From positions 372,001-436,000 of the forward strand of contig JAACJM010000021.1 in assembly GCA_013368315.1 (NCBI GenBank): a stretch of 64,000 nucleotides of DNA. Direction: 5' to 3'. The notes under the pieces are model-generated. The model ran no database searches. It worked only from the letters and a program-made list of their open reading frames with translations, and was not told where the DNA came from. Positions 51,587 to 62,625 of the stretch are shown in pieces; the first letter of the stretch is position 1; the number at the start of each line of letters is the position of its first letter. This stretch comes from Tetrapyrgos nigripes (Eukaryota; Basidiomycota; Agaricomycetes; Agaricales; Campanellaceae). The position numbers were made by a program, and so were the translations under genes.

Positions 51587-52444
51587 TCCCCGACTCCGGA
51601 CCGAAGGGACAGGAGGAGGGACGTGTCCCACCGATCGATCAACAAATTCGGGTTCTGAAATTTTAAACGGCGATTCCCGCATGAGGTCATTGTTTTCAGC
51701 GTTCCATTGCCTTCTACGCTTTACCACCATGACTCTCTCGCAATGCCTCGGTCTTGCTGCCAGCGCGTGCCCATTATTCCTTGCTCAACGTTGTCAGAGC
51801 TCTTGCAACTTTTGTCTGCTATTGACCTATTGCATCTCCACCAGTGTGTAGTAGACCATACAGCTCCGAACAAGCAATCTAAAATATTGAGAGCTCGTTT
51901 CAAAGCCGATGTTATTGCCGAAAAGCTACTTTATTCAGAGAATTTTGTCTACAGCTTTCTTGTTTGCTCACGAATATGAAGCAAAGTGTCAAGTAATGGA
52001 CCACGCTTTCGGTGAGGGCTTTTGTCGTCTGTTCGGTGAAAAGGTTTTATATTCAATGGTTCAGTCTGGGTGCTGTCAGACTGATCAATTCATTCCGACT
52101 CCGGATGTAACCAACAATCATCACAAATCCTAATTTTTGATCCCATTGATTTGTATCAACTGCAGTTTTTGGAGGAATGAGATTGGTGGCCTGAGTTTGA
52201 AGACATGGAGAGTAATGGTCCTATACTGCGGAGTGTTAATTGGTCAATTGCGTGGGCTGCTTTATGGTGCATGAGTGGAAATGTTTTTGGAGCTACGCTG
52301 CTAGTAGTGAGTACTAGTACTGTCAGGGTCCAGGGAACTTGCATATACGTCTGACCCAGTTTAACACCGTGACCGAATGACTTGATTTTCGAACCTCAAC
52401 TTGATGAACTGCTGCTGAGTTCAATTGGGCTTACAACGGAGTCG
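51587..52444 (+). other. Decayed gene-like segment bounded by AGTCCCCGACTCCG inverted ends
   Basis: AGTCCCCGACTCCG at 51,587 and its inverse CGGAGTCGGGGACT at 52,431-52,444 bound 858 bp. Inside is a broken coding region. An ATG at 51,730 opens a frame that shifts to STLSELLQLLSAIDLLHL and then to MLLPKSYF..HAFGEGFCRLFGEKVLYS (51,909-52,133). A frame near 52,138-52,354 gives DPIDLYQLQFLEE, a stop, then DWWPEFEDMESNGPILRS. A similar CCCCGACTCCGG..AGGAGGGAC leader lies upstream of gene C (55,366). Product unknown. No target duplication was confirmed. Confidence 0.4.
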
Positions 52445-53439
52445 GGGACTGGCGCACAAGTTGCACTGCTAAGAATAAAAGAGGTCAACGGACGCGTCGC
52501 CCTGTTTTGATTAGTTTTAGTCGGAGTTTGAATACACTTTGCGTACGCATCCCTTCCTCAACCCACCAACACCTCTAACCTCCTCTTCTTTCTCGTCATT
52601 GCTACTTCTTGTCTGTGCCAGTGCGTGCTGGGACTAATTGAACATATCTACTGTCATTAATGATCATTTTCCGCAGCCAAACTCTGTACTTTCAGTCGGA
52701 CCCTTGCTGGTCAATTACGCGCTCTCGTCTCGTAGTCCTCGGTTGTCCAGGTCAAGATATCATCAACGGCACATTTTTACAGTACTTGCTCCCAGCATCT
52801 CGTGCTTCAATGTCATCGTCACTATGCTGACATATGCGCAAACATCAACGTCAACGTTTGTGGTAACTACGCCGTTGTCAGAACAGTATAAGTACAAGGG
52901 ACAGAGATGGGGAAAGGTGCAACCAGGTATGTACTGTTTATATCCCATTTTCGTCCTTTGTTTTCCTAATTCTTCAGTTTCAGATTCGCAATCTTATCGT
53001 CCTTGAGCCCTGTCTTTCCTCTTTTTGTTCCTATTTTTGGTGAAGGACCCTGCCGATTGGTGTCTCCATTGTATAGCATCCTGCCCCATCCCTCTTACAC
53101 CCAGATTATGCCTAATCCTCAAGACCAGTCATGCAGATGAGTATTGTGTCCCCCTATATGCATATTTACCTGGTCTGGCGTGTTTTCTTTGCCAGAAGGA
53201 CTCGTAGCTGGCATTCGGCGACGCGTTGTACACTGCAACCTTGATGCATCGTTACGAGAACCTAAATTATTGCAATGGAGTAGTAGAATCTTACTAGTGT
53301 AAAAGTAGTTTTTTTTTTTGGTCAACTATATTCCTGGACCAACTTTAATGAGATGCTGCATAGGTACTGATGTTTGTAAATACTTTTGCTGAGGAAATAT
53401 ACTACTCATGGCTTTGAGAATGTATCTACGAAGTATTAG
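52445..53439. other. Region with a possible small gene, unresolved
   Basis: A plus-strand frame at 52,638-53,006 includes TSTSTFVVTTPLSEQYKYKG and reaches GTATGT at 52,929, with TTCTTCAG about 50 bases later, so a short spliced gene is possible. I could not define its start or end. A T10 run lies at 53,309-53,318. Confidence 0.35.
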
Positions 53440-53722
53440 CAATATATTGACCCTTTTTCAGTACATTGAAAAACAGCTCAAAATTTCCCCAAAATCTTCC
53501 TAATACCCTGCCAAAGTTTGAGCCTGTCTGGCATAGTTTGCAAAACAGCCCAATATACGGCAAATTATCACCCAGTTTGTGGAACATCACAATTCAGGGC
53601 AAGATATCATCAATACTTCTCCAACGCTTTGACAAAATATTGCCCTGTTTTAAAAGCACCCAATATTTCAACATATATTGGTCCGTTTTTCGATATTTTG
53701 CTCTGTCAATTTTTGTGGTGGA
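53440..53722 (-). repeat. AATATTG-rich repeat, copy 2
   Basis: On the minus strand it opens CACCACAAAAATTGACAGAG and is rich in AATATTG words, like the block at 50,572-50,830. It overlaps the 3' end of gene B, where it appears to supply the last coding residues. Confidence 0.4.
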
Positions 53723-54629
53723 ACCAAGACGAGAGAACTTTGCAACAGCCGTAAGAACACCCACTGAGATACCCAAAACATCGAAACCAAAGCAATACTA
53801 CCCGATAAAGCAGGACTATATCTCGATACACCCGCTCCATTCGACTGACTACCGGCAGTCCGAGTGGCAGAACCCGATTGAATGATAATAGAAGGTGCTG
53901 TAGGGGAAGGGATATCCGACTCTGCCACAGTCAAAGTATAGACTGCGAGTCTGTCTCCAAGAAAATGATTATGCTTGATATGGTCGGTGAGTTCTGCTCG
54001 ATCGCGAACAAGTCCGGGGGTAGAGTCATCGCCAACTTGAATGGCTGCATTGGAATCTGTGACCTCGCAGTCTTCGGTGAAGTTGAGGAAGGAGTTGTCG
54101 GATGTTTCAAAGGTCCAGGAGTCACCATTGGAGATTAGGGTGCCTACAAAATTGAGATCAATGGCATTAGTGTCGGGACTTGCACTGCGAGGATGGTATG
54201 AAATAGGAAGTATGAAAAAGGTCTTCAAACGCACCTGTTATAGTAGAAGTATATGGACTAATAGTAACAGAAGGATCATCCTGAAAAACAGGAGGCAATG
54301 TCGTGGCTGAAGGAACATTTAGAACCCTCTCCTCGATATACGTCGTATATTCCACTCCGATTGGACTGGCAGTAGCGATACTCGTGAGCGTATATTGCAT
54401 CCCAAAGATTGTCTCGGAGAAAGCACTGGGCATGTCGAACGTTATGGTGTGTATGGTTGGAGTTGGGTCAGAATTGGGGGACGAGGAATCGTCTCTGATT
54501 GCGAGGGCATTGGTGAATAGGAGGATCCCTATAAAAGCAAAGGCACCTATTAGTATAGGGAGCTAGTGGTGAACTCAGTTTTAAGGGCTCGCCTTGCACA
54601 CACAAAATTGCCACTAAAGCACGAATCAT
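53668..54629 (-). CDS. Gene B: secreted, probably membrane-anchored protein (3 exons)
   Basis: The proposed exons are 54,629-54,602, 54,528-54,235 and 54,143-53,668. Introns are 73 bp (GTGTGC..TTATAG) and 90-91 bp (GTGCGT..TTGTAG), with phases that keep the frame (..TSTIT-G-TLISNG..). The product is about 265 residues. It has an N-terminal signal peptide (MIRALVAIL..LLFTNALA), conserved blocks VEYTTYIEERVLNVPSA and WTFETSDNSFLNFTEDCE, a serine-rich region and a hydrophobic segment near the end (SGSIALVSMFWVSQWVFL). In pseudogene A the protein ends right after this segment, as GPI-anchored proteins do. Here about 25 extra residues come from repeat sequence. Fungal-specific family; function unknown. 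Confidence 0.68.
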
Positions 54630-55548
54630 GATCTGGAAGGAATGAAGTAGTTAGATTAGTGCTTGAGGACGACCTGTGCTGGCATTTACAAGGTAGTGGT
54701 GGAGAGAAAGACCGAGTCAATGGCAGTTGTATATATAAGTTCATAAACTCCTCCTCCTACTCCTCCAAAGCTGATGCTTATCATTGTCAAGCGTGGTGGC
54801 CGTCGCTTCGCTCCGGCTTCCTGGTAGCGGCAGAGGAATAGGGGCCAGTCAGATAATTGCCAATACTTTCTTAAGAGGGAAAACATGTCCTTAAAAGGCT
54901 ATTTGAAATGGTGCAGTCGTTTATAAAGTGTTTGACATTGATCACCATGGATTCCGCTAACCGTTCCGCTTTCAGTTGGATTCTATGGATCCGGAAGGAG
55001 GTAACCAGGAGAAGTGGTTACTCAGGCACCGAAAGTATCAGCCTGCAGATGGTGGGACAATGGTGAGGATACTACTCAGTACTTCTCATTCAGCAATAGA
55101 TGAGACGAAGAGGTTATGCAATAAACTCAGCTACATAACCAGCATAGTACTTAGGTGTCTCTTCGCCATCGACGCGTCTACTCTATAAAGTCTATGTTTT
55201 ATTCCCAACTGCCCGCCCCACGGAAGTAGCATAGAATTTTGGAAGGATCTAAGATTTAAGCACTCATGATTCTTCTTGTCAGATTCCCATTTTAATAAGT
55301 CAGCCTCCTCTGTTTTCTTCTGAGGTATGTGGTCGGGATTTGTAGTAATAGAATTGAAAGCATTCCCCGACTCCGGTAGGAGGAGGGACTTGCAAAACTC
55401 GAATGACCATGATCGAACGTTTTTCTCCGGTTTTAGAAGTTCTTTACCACGTTCTCGTCATGCGGCCATAATCATGCAGTCACTCTTTTCAAATTCGTAG
55501 TCCGCCTCTTTGACTCCAACTGCCGTCTTGTCAACATACTGAATCGCT
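54630..55548. other. Intergenic region with the gene C leader
   Basis: No clear gene. CCCCGACTCCGG followed by AGGAGGGAC at about 55,366-55,390 resembles the leader at 51,590. The 100 bases before 55,549 are pyrimidine-rich, as for a 5' UTR. Confidence 0.4.
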
Positions 55549-56507
55549 ATGGACCATCATCTTCGCACCGTAGCCTCAAATACGCCTATATTTCTTGAGC
55601 ACCCTGTCCAGACTACAACTGAACTATTGCTGCAGTTTCCGCACACGCTTTTATACTCCGTTCACTGTATTTTTGAACCTCACATATCTGAAACACTACC
55701 TCGAAAACACTATGCGTCTTTCTTGGTCGGTAAACTTCTGCTTGTTGGCATTCTCCCGTACGATGGCCCTCTTGTTCCCGAACATGTCTATCATTCTAAA
55801 ATTTTGTCTATGCAACATATCTTCGGTTCTGAGTTTACTGGTCAATACACGCGTGCTGTGCTGTCACAATTCTTGGCGTCTAAGTTATCTGAAACTGATA
55901 TCGGTGATAGCAACTCTGACATAGAGAATATGCACATCTCTTTTGTTCTCACATGTATTTCACCTCTTCCTCTTTCTCATCTCATATCCTGTTCTAGCCA
56001 AAGGCCCTTGGCCTCTGCCTCATGCCTGATACCTCTGGCAAATACAAAAGGCTTGCTGGTACAAATAATCTCTCTTCGTGGTTTGTTAATGAACCTCCAT
56101 ACTTCAAACCCAACGGTGAAAGGCTTCACCCCGCTTTCTATGACGATTTCTTCAAACCTGGTGCAATGTTTGCTGTCATTCTTTCTGTCAACTAGTGAGT
56201 ATCCATAACACTTCCACTACTAACCACTAATATCTTCCGAAATCATCCAAGCCAAAAATGGTCCACTAACTATGCTTCCATTATCATGGAACGTGTATGC
56301 TTTCTGCCGTCCAGATACGAAGATATGTCGTCGTTCATCCAAAACTTTTATAGCGACTTTGCTATTCCTCCCCCCTTCAAACAAGAAATCTCTCAGCTCT
56401 CCACACTGACGCTTTCAGGCTCTGAACCCACAGATGAGCTGACTACAGGCGTTGAAACTCGCGCACAGAAAAAACCTAAATTGGCTGACTCTCATAACAA
56501 TGTCTGA
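55549..56507 (+). CDS. Gene C: unknown three-exon protein (about 282 aa)
   Basis: The ATG at 55,549 opens exon 1 (to about 55,944; HHLRTVASNTPIFLEHPVQT, then GQYTRAVLSQFLASKLSE). A first intron of about 53 bp (55,945-55,997, ending TTCTAG) leads to exon 2 (PDTSGKYKRLAGTNNLSSWF, LHPAFYDDFFKPGAMFAVIL). A second intron, 56,195-56,251 (GTGAGT, TACTAAC branch, CCAAG), joins SVN-Y-QKWSTNYASIIMERV in frame, and exon 3 ends at TGA 56,505-56,507. Without splicing the frames stop, so the gene looks real. The second intron is clear; the first donor (GTTCTC) is weak. The C-terminus has a basic QKKPKLAD patch. Family not recognised. Confidence 0.6.
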
Positions 56508-56604
56508 TTTATATCTTTCTAAATCCATCATGTACTAGCCGCTTCGTTACTCTTCGATGAACAATATGCTCTTTCTCATCAAACGGTTCTTGTACTTATA
56601 CAAT

Positions 56605-58380
56605 CTCTGTATGATTGCTAGTAGTATCCATAGTATACACTCTTCTGTCATCATCGTCTCATACTCTAACGTTTATCTCTGTACGATTACTAGTAATACA
56701 GTGGCCAAAAAAATTGTCCACATGTTTGGCACTTTTGGAAAGATTGCTGATTTAAGAGCTATTGAGCAGAAATCTCAAAACATGGCTGGTGGTAGCAAGA
56801 AAGCTTTTGATTAGAGCTACAATAATCTGTCTGTTTTGTCTTATTTGGCCACATATCTGTGGAGTTATGATTGATTTAAAATTGTATGTCATTTGGACAA
56901 TTTTTTGAGTTGCCACTTCAAAATCATTATTGCAATAACCTGATGTGTTATACATGATGTCATGGGTGGAGCTGTACATTAATGTGATGTATACACCACA
57001 ATGATGTCATAGCTGCCAGCTGGAGCATACATAGCAACATACAGATGCTCTACAGCTTCTATGAAAATCATGGGGTCCCTCATATCAGCCCAGAAAGACA
57101 ATCTCTACTCTCTCCTCCAAACTGCCCCTCCCTCTATCAAAATTTCAGCTCAGACTGAAGTATGAAAGCAGAGTGTTGCTTTTATAGGTAGAGAGACATG
57201 TTCTGATAAAGGAAACCATTGGATATAGCACTTTAGAAAGTTAATACCCAGCTGAAAAATGGCCACCTCTGGATCAACTCCCATATTATTAATGCTTTCC
57301 AGGATTTTGTTACTTAAGATGGTCATATAGTGTTTGCAATCTATCTTCCCCTTCATCTGGACCATTTTTACTGCTTACTGTTGCCCCATACCCTACCCCA
57401 TCATGTCATTTTCTCTCTCAAATGTCATCATTTCTGTCACATCTTGCTGTACTATGAATTTATCTCTCTTTTCTCACACATGCTGGGGCATATTTGCCCC
57501 AAAATAATTGGTTTTGGTCTTATCTGAGAAAATAACCCACTTCTAGCCTTCTACAGCCCGGTCTTTTTACATCTGTGCAAACTTCAAGTGAGCCTTGCTG
57601 CAAGTCACTGTAAGTTTGCACTTGTTCTGTGTTTTGGAGATCGCCACAAGACGTTTTCAGGAATGTTTTGGCTGTTATAGGTTGGGACAGGTTGTCCAAG
57701 AAGAGCCTTGATGTTTCAGGCCACTTGAGTAGCAATCTGGCTTTACCAGAATGGATTTTTTTCCAATCTAACCTCTTCACAAGTAGTAGAGAGCCTCCTA
57801 GGACACCCTGCTGTATTGTTCTCATTGTCTGTATTTGTCTTTTAAGCCACAAAAGCAACTCTTGGCTTCCATACTCCAGTCTGAGCTGCAATTTTTGCAG
57901 ATGGAGAGGCAGTTAAGAGGAGAGAGTAGAGATTGTCTTTCTGGGCTGATATGAGGGACCCCATGATTTTCATAGAGGCTGTAGAGCATCTGTATGTTGC
58001 TATGTATGCTCCAGCTGTCAGCTATGACATCATTGTAGTGTATACATTTCATTACTGTACAGCTCCACCCATGACATCATGTATAACACATCAGGTTATT
58101 GCAATAATGATTTTGAAGTGGCAACTCAAAAAATTGTCCAAATGACATACAGTTTTAAATCAATCATAACTCCACAGATATTTGGCCAAATAAGACAAAA
58201 CAGACAGATTATTGTAGCTCTAATCAAAAGCTTTCTTGCTACCACCAGCCATGTTTTGAGATTTCTGCTCAATAGCTCTTAAATCAGCAATCTTCCCAAA
58301 AGTGCCAAACATGTGGACAATTTTTTTGGCCACTGTATCCATGGTATACACTCTTCTGTCATCATCATCTCAAACTCTAC
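56605..58380 (+). repeat. 72 bp tandem duplication, second unit split by mariner-like copy B
   Basis: CTCTGTATGATTGCTAGTAG (56,605) and CTCTGTACGATTACTAGTAA (56,677) start two 72 bp units. The second unit is interrupted by copy B at its TA and resumes at 58,336 (TATCCATGGTATACACTCTT, matching TATCCATAGTATACACTCTT in unit 1). Unit 1 is therefore an unoccupied version of the target. Confidence 0.8.
56699..58335 (-). mobile_element. Mariner-like non-autonomous element, copy B (1,637 bp)
   Basis: It is the reverse orientation of copy A with the same length and CAGTGGCC ends, flanked by TA (56,697-56,698 and 58,336-58,337). The translations of its shadow frames are the same as in copies A and C, so the copies are almost identical. 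It holds the same broken transposase centre. Confidence 0.92.
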
Positions 58381-58512
58381 GGAGTCGGGGATGCCATGTC
58401 CCACGGCCTTAAGATTAGAAGCATAAGAAGTCGAAGGAAATCAGGATGACATGATAACAAGTGGTACTCACAAGGGGGTCCGGGCTGGAGAATCCCGTAC
58501 CGGGGCTAGGTA

Positions 58513-60149
58513 CAGTGGCCAAAAAAATTGTCCACATGTTTGGCACTTTTGGGAAGATTGCTGATTTAAGAGCTATTGAGCAGAAATCTCAAAACATGGC
58601 TGGTGGTAGCAAGAAAGCTTTTGATTAGAGCTACAATAATCTGTCTGTTTTGTCTTATTTGGCCAAATATCTGTGGAGTTATGATTGATTTAAAACTGTA
58701 TGTCATTTGGACAATTTTTTGAGTTGCCACTTCAAAATCATTATTGCAATAACCTGATGTGTTATACATGATGTCATGGGTGGAGCTGTACAGTAATGAA
58801 ATGTATACACTACAATGATGTCATAGCTGACAGCTGGAGCATACATAGCAACATACAGATGCTCTACAGCCTCTATGAAAATCATGGGGTCCCTCATATC
58901 AGCCCAGAAAGACAATCTCTACTCTCTCCTCTTAACTGCCTCTCCATCTGCAAAAATTGCAGCTCAGACTGGAGTATGGAAGCCAAGAGTTGCTTTTGTG
59001 GCTTAAAAGACAAATACAGACAATGAGAACAATACAGCAGGGTGTCCTAGGAGGCTCTCTACTACTTGTGAAGAGGTTAGATTGGAAAAAAATCCATTCT
59101 GGTAAAGCCAGATTGCTACTCAAGTGGCCTGAAACATCAAGGCTCTTCTTGGACAACCTGTCCCAACCTATAACAGCCAAAACATTCCTGAAAACGTCTT
59201 GTGGCGATCTCCAAAACACAGAACAAGTGCAAACTTACAGTGACTTGCAGCAAGGCTCACTTGAAGTTTGCACAGATGTAAAAAGACCGGGCTGTAGAAG
59301 GCTAGAAGTGGGTTATTTTCTCAGATAAGACCAAAACCAATTATTTTGGGGCAAATATGCCCCAGCATGTGTGAGAAAAGAGAGATAAATTCATAGTACA
59401 GCAAGATGTGACAGAAATGATGACATTTGAGAGAGAAAATGACATGATGGGGTAGGGTATGGGGCAACAGTAAGCAGTAAAAATGGTCCAGATGAAGGGG
59501 AAGATAGATTGCAAACACTATATGACCATCTTAAGTAACAAAATCCTGGAAAGCATTAATAATATGGGAGTTGATCCAGAGGTGGCCATTTTTCAGCTGG
59601 GTATTAACTTTCTAAAGTGCTATATCCAATGGTTTCCTTTATCAGAACATGTCTCTCTACCTATAAAAGCAACACTCTGCTTTCATACTTCAGTCTGAGC
59701 TGAAATTTTGATAGAGGGAGGGGCAGTTTGGAGGAGAGAGTAGAGATTGTCTTTCTGGGCTGATATGAGGGACCCCATGATTTTCATAGAAGCTGTAGAG
59801 CATCTGTATGTTGCTATGTATGCTCCAGCTGGCAGCTATGACATCATTGTGGTGTATACATCACATTAATGTACAGCTCCACCCATGACATCATGTATAA
59901 CACATCAGGTTATTGCAATAATGATTTTGAAGTGGCAACTCAAAAAATTGTCCAAATGACATACAATTTTAAATCAATCATAACTCCACAGATATGTGGC
60001 CAAATAAGACAAAACAGACAGATTATTGTAGCTCTAATCAAAAGCTTTCTTGCTACCACCAGCCATGTTTTGAGATTTCTGCTCAATAGCTCTTAAATCA
60101 GCAATCTTTCCAAAAGTGCCAAACATGTGGACAATTTTTTTGGCCACTG
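58513..60149 (+). mobile_element. Mariner-like non-autonomous element, copy C (1,637 bp)
   Basis: Same length and ends as copies A and B, flanked by TA (58,511-58,512 and 60,150-60,151). It lies 177 bp from copy B in opposite orientation, so B and C form a 3.45 kb inverted repeat. Its empty target would read GGGGCTAGGTAGGTAGGTTC. Confidence 0.92.
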
Positions 60150-60481
60150 TAGGTAGGTTCCCTCGCGAAGCCCTTAAATATAATCGGCGAAGGGCCAGCG
60201 GGGCAGCAAAGCCCGCTACCCACATGCCGACGGGCAGCAGGCTCACCCAGGCATAGGCTCGCGATCCCGTTACTGTGTTTGCTCTCGATACCTAAAAGAA
60301 CCAACAATACGAACTGAACCATATGTCAAGCAAAAACAAAAAAAAAACATCGTCCAAATGGATCTTAACACGAGAAAGACACTAACCATGATAATGGGTC
60401 TCAGTGAAGCCGTGGTGAGCTCAGTGCAACAATGCCAAACTCAAGTATGTTGGTACGTTCAATAATCTTAAGAGTAAACAT

Positions 60482-60692
60482 TGTCCTCTGTGGTCTAGTG
60501 GTGTTGTTCATCTAGCGCACCATGATGGGTTCAATCCCCATCAATGGACATATAGCGAGAAGATCCATCGATCTGAGTCTTTTCCGCTTAACTTCTATAG
60601 TGGATTCTTTTTGGGTATTCGGTATCTCAAATCAGGCATTTAGGAGCAACGTCCCGTCACAGATAAAGAACACCACTAGACCACTGAGGACA
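60482..60692. repeat. Inverted pair of tRNA-like sequences
   Basis: TGTCCTCTGTGGTCTAGTGG.. at 60,482-60,513 and its inverse at 60,661-60,692 differ at only three of 32 positions. Each contains TGGTCTAGTGG, a good polymerase III A box. In the left copy a B-box-like GGTTCAATCCC follows at 60,528-60,538. Confidence 0.6.
60484..60550 (+). tRNA. Degenerate tRNA-like sequence (anticodon not assignable)
   Basis: The A box TGGTCTAGTGG and B box GGTTCAATCCC are correctly ordered. The T arm ATGGG-TTCAATC-CCCAT is perfect. The acceptor stem TCCTCTG/CAATGGA has two mismatches. The anticodon region is too short and irregular to read. A tRNA-derived SINE head or a pseudogene is more likely than a working tRNA. 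Confidence 0.3.
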
Positions 60693-60927
60693 AATTACGA
60701 CGACATGATCCCTGTTCACTTGAATACATTCATCAGAGTCCATCAAGGGAGAGTTCTCGATGCGCAGCCAGCTTCTTATCAGCCATCACACCAATGCTCG
60801 TTTACCACCGTTTTTTAAATTTACATATCTTCCAGAGTACAACCAAGTAGTTAGAAAATGCAAATAAACCAATCATCACCGTTCCATCAAAAAACCAAAA
60901 TACTATCATACACACACAGTCCCCCAA

Positions 60928-62625
60928 TCACACCAGGTCTTGCACCAGGTAGAAGTGCATCCCTTTGTCATTCAAGACAGCCTCGCAATTCATGGCCTGC
61001 AATGAGTAATCCACAGCCACCCTGGCCCTCATCCAAGTATGATTATCCAAATCACCAGAGAACTTCACGGTGATACATTTACATGGCCTACCACTTTCCG
61101 TCAACTTGCCCTCGCTTACAACCTGCCAACGTGTCAGGATTGATTTATAATTAAGGAGCAATATACATGCACCGTCAAACCCCTCCCATCTCCCTCACAG
61201 AGTGCCATCGCAATCGCTACAAGTGCCTCGAACCAGAACAATTCATCACGCAGTTCAAGGTCATTCTTGGATAAACCGTTCAACAGTGCAGAACTCGCAG
61301 CAAGTCGGGATTTGTGTGGTTCTGAATTCAACAGCAAACCTTCTTTGATTTGGTCGCATAATTTTCCAGAGCATACCCTAGGTTCTGTCAGAAATTGTCC
61401 AAAGTATCAGAGTCAGTGACTCAAAAACATACCATTCATCTCTTCCATACAGATATCCAACACCCTCTTCCACACACACAGTGAGATCGTTACATGACTT
61501 AAGCAAAGAAAACACAATTCTTGGCCAACCCACGAGATCAAATCGAATTGACCAAGAGTTCAAGAACACCTCGTTGGGTAGCCTCTCGGGCGCAGCTGTA
61601 GCTTCCATCGAGATGGGCACAACCTTGCACAAACTATCCCCTATGACTCGGACTCGATGGGAGAACTCTTTGTTGGGAGAGAGATAGTGTTGGGCACCCA
61701 TGGTCCTAATCGTAGGCCAGCCACGCCGCTGATACTTCCGCATGGCTGCAGAGCGTCCGGCAGCTCCCACCGGAGCGAATGCCAAGTTGACCTTCTCGCA
61801 GTACGTGGCATGGGGATACAAAGATATTGCGTAGTCGTAAGTGATGAAATTCATGACACAAGCTTCAAAATCGCAATCAGCACTTCATGTCTTATGGCAA
61901 TTGGACATTAACACTCACATGAATGAAAGCCCATTATAGCTGCAACCGTGGGGCTGTCACAAGAAATCAACTGGATAACTTCCGTACGTAGACCAATCGT
62001 CTTGCAGAAATCGTAGATGCCAACAATATGGGAAGATGAATAGCCGGTCCTAGAACAATCCCCTTCTCCAAGATTGTCATTGAGATCCGTCTCCTGGTCA
62101 CCTCAGGGTCTACCCACAGCCCTCCAGAAAGAAAGCCAAGGTTGGAGTGTAACGCTGTGGGACATAAAGGTCCAGGTCACCATTGTGCTAAGTCGAACTC
62201 TCCAATGCCCTGAGCGCCATGTCTTTACTAGGGGGGAACGAGTAAACTTGAGGTAAAGATACAGATGAAGAGACAGAAGTATCAATGGTTGCATTCTGAA
62301 TACCAGAGATAGAAGCGTTCTGAATAAGACCAGGGAGTTCTGGTAGGCTTGCCCTCAGACAGGTGTCGAAAATGTCCTTGCCCAGGACCACTGAAGTGTT
62401 ATAGGGGCAGTAATTTGTGAGTGTAAGGTCAATTGCCGTTGTCAAAGGTATCAAGTCAGACAGAATGGTAACAGGCAGCGAGCGGACAATGCCTGATTTG
62501 AACTCAGGGAAAGGCAAACCGCATTGTTTGGCATAGGAGACAGAGAGCAATGAACTCATTAGACATTGGTCACAAGCATATGAAAGAACAGAGACACCTT
62601 CAATGAGAACGATGAGAAGAACCAT
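60928..62625 (-). pseudogene. Gene Y: multi-exon gene of unknown function, partly broken
   Basis: Minus-strand blocks in order: 62,625-62,188 (YAKQCGLPFPEFKSGIVRSL, TTAIDLTLTNYCPYNTSVVL-GKDIFDTC, SLPQVYSFPPSKDMALRALE); a TAG, then QRYTPTLAFFLEGCG near 62,100; VIQLISCDSPTVAAIMGFHS ending at GTGAGT (about 61,920); after a short intron, CVMNFITYDYAISLYPHATY to about 61,378; then LSKNDLELRDELFWFEALVA, and after TTGGCAG, RPCKCITVKFSGDLDNHTWM to 60,928. The LG-x-D-x-F ending of the first block and the preceding SVSYAKQCGL resemble the frame of a retropepsin-like fold without its DSG. The CVMN..SLYP..T block reminds me of a widespread agaricomycete family of unknown role. At least one stop and one frame break suggest damage. 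Confidence 0.5.

Noticed and set aside
60484..60550. Functional tRNA gene
   Set aside because: Acceptor-stem mismatches and an unreadable anticodon arm; kept only as a low-confidence tRNA-like sequence.
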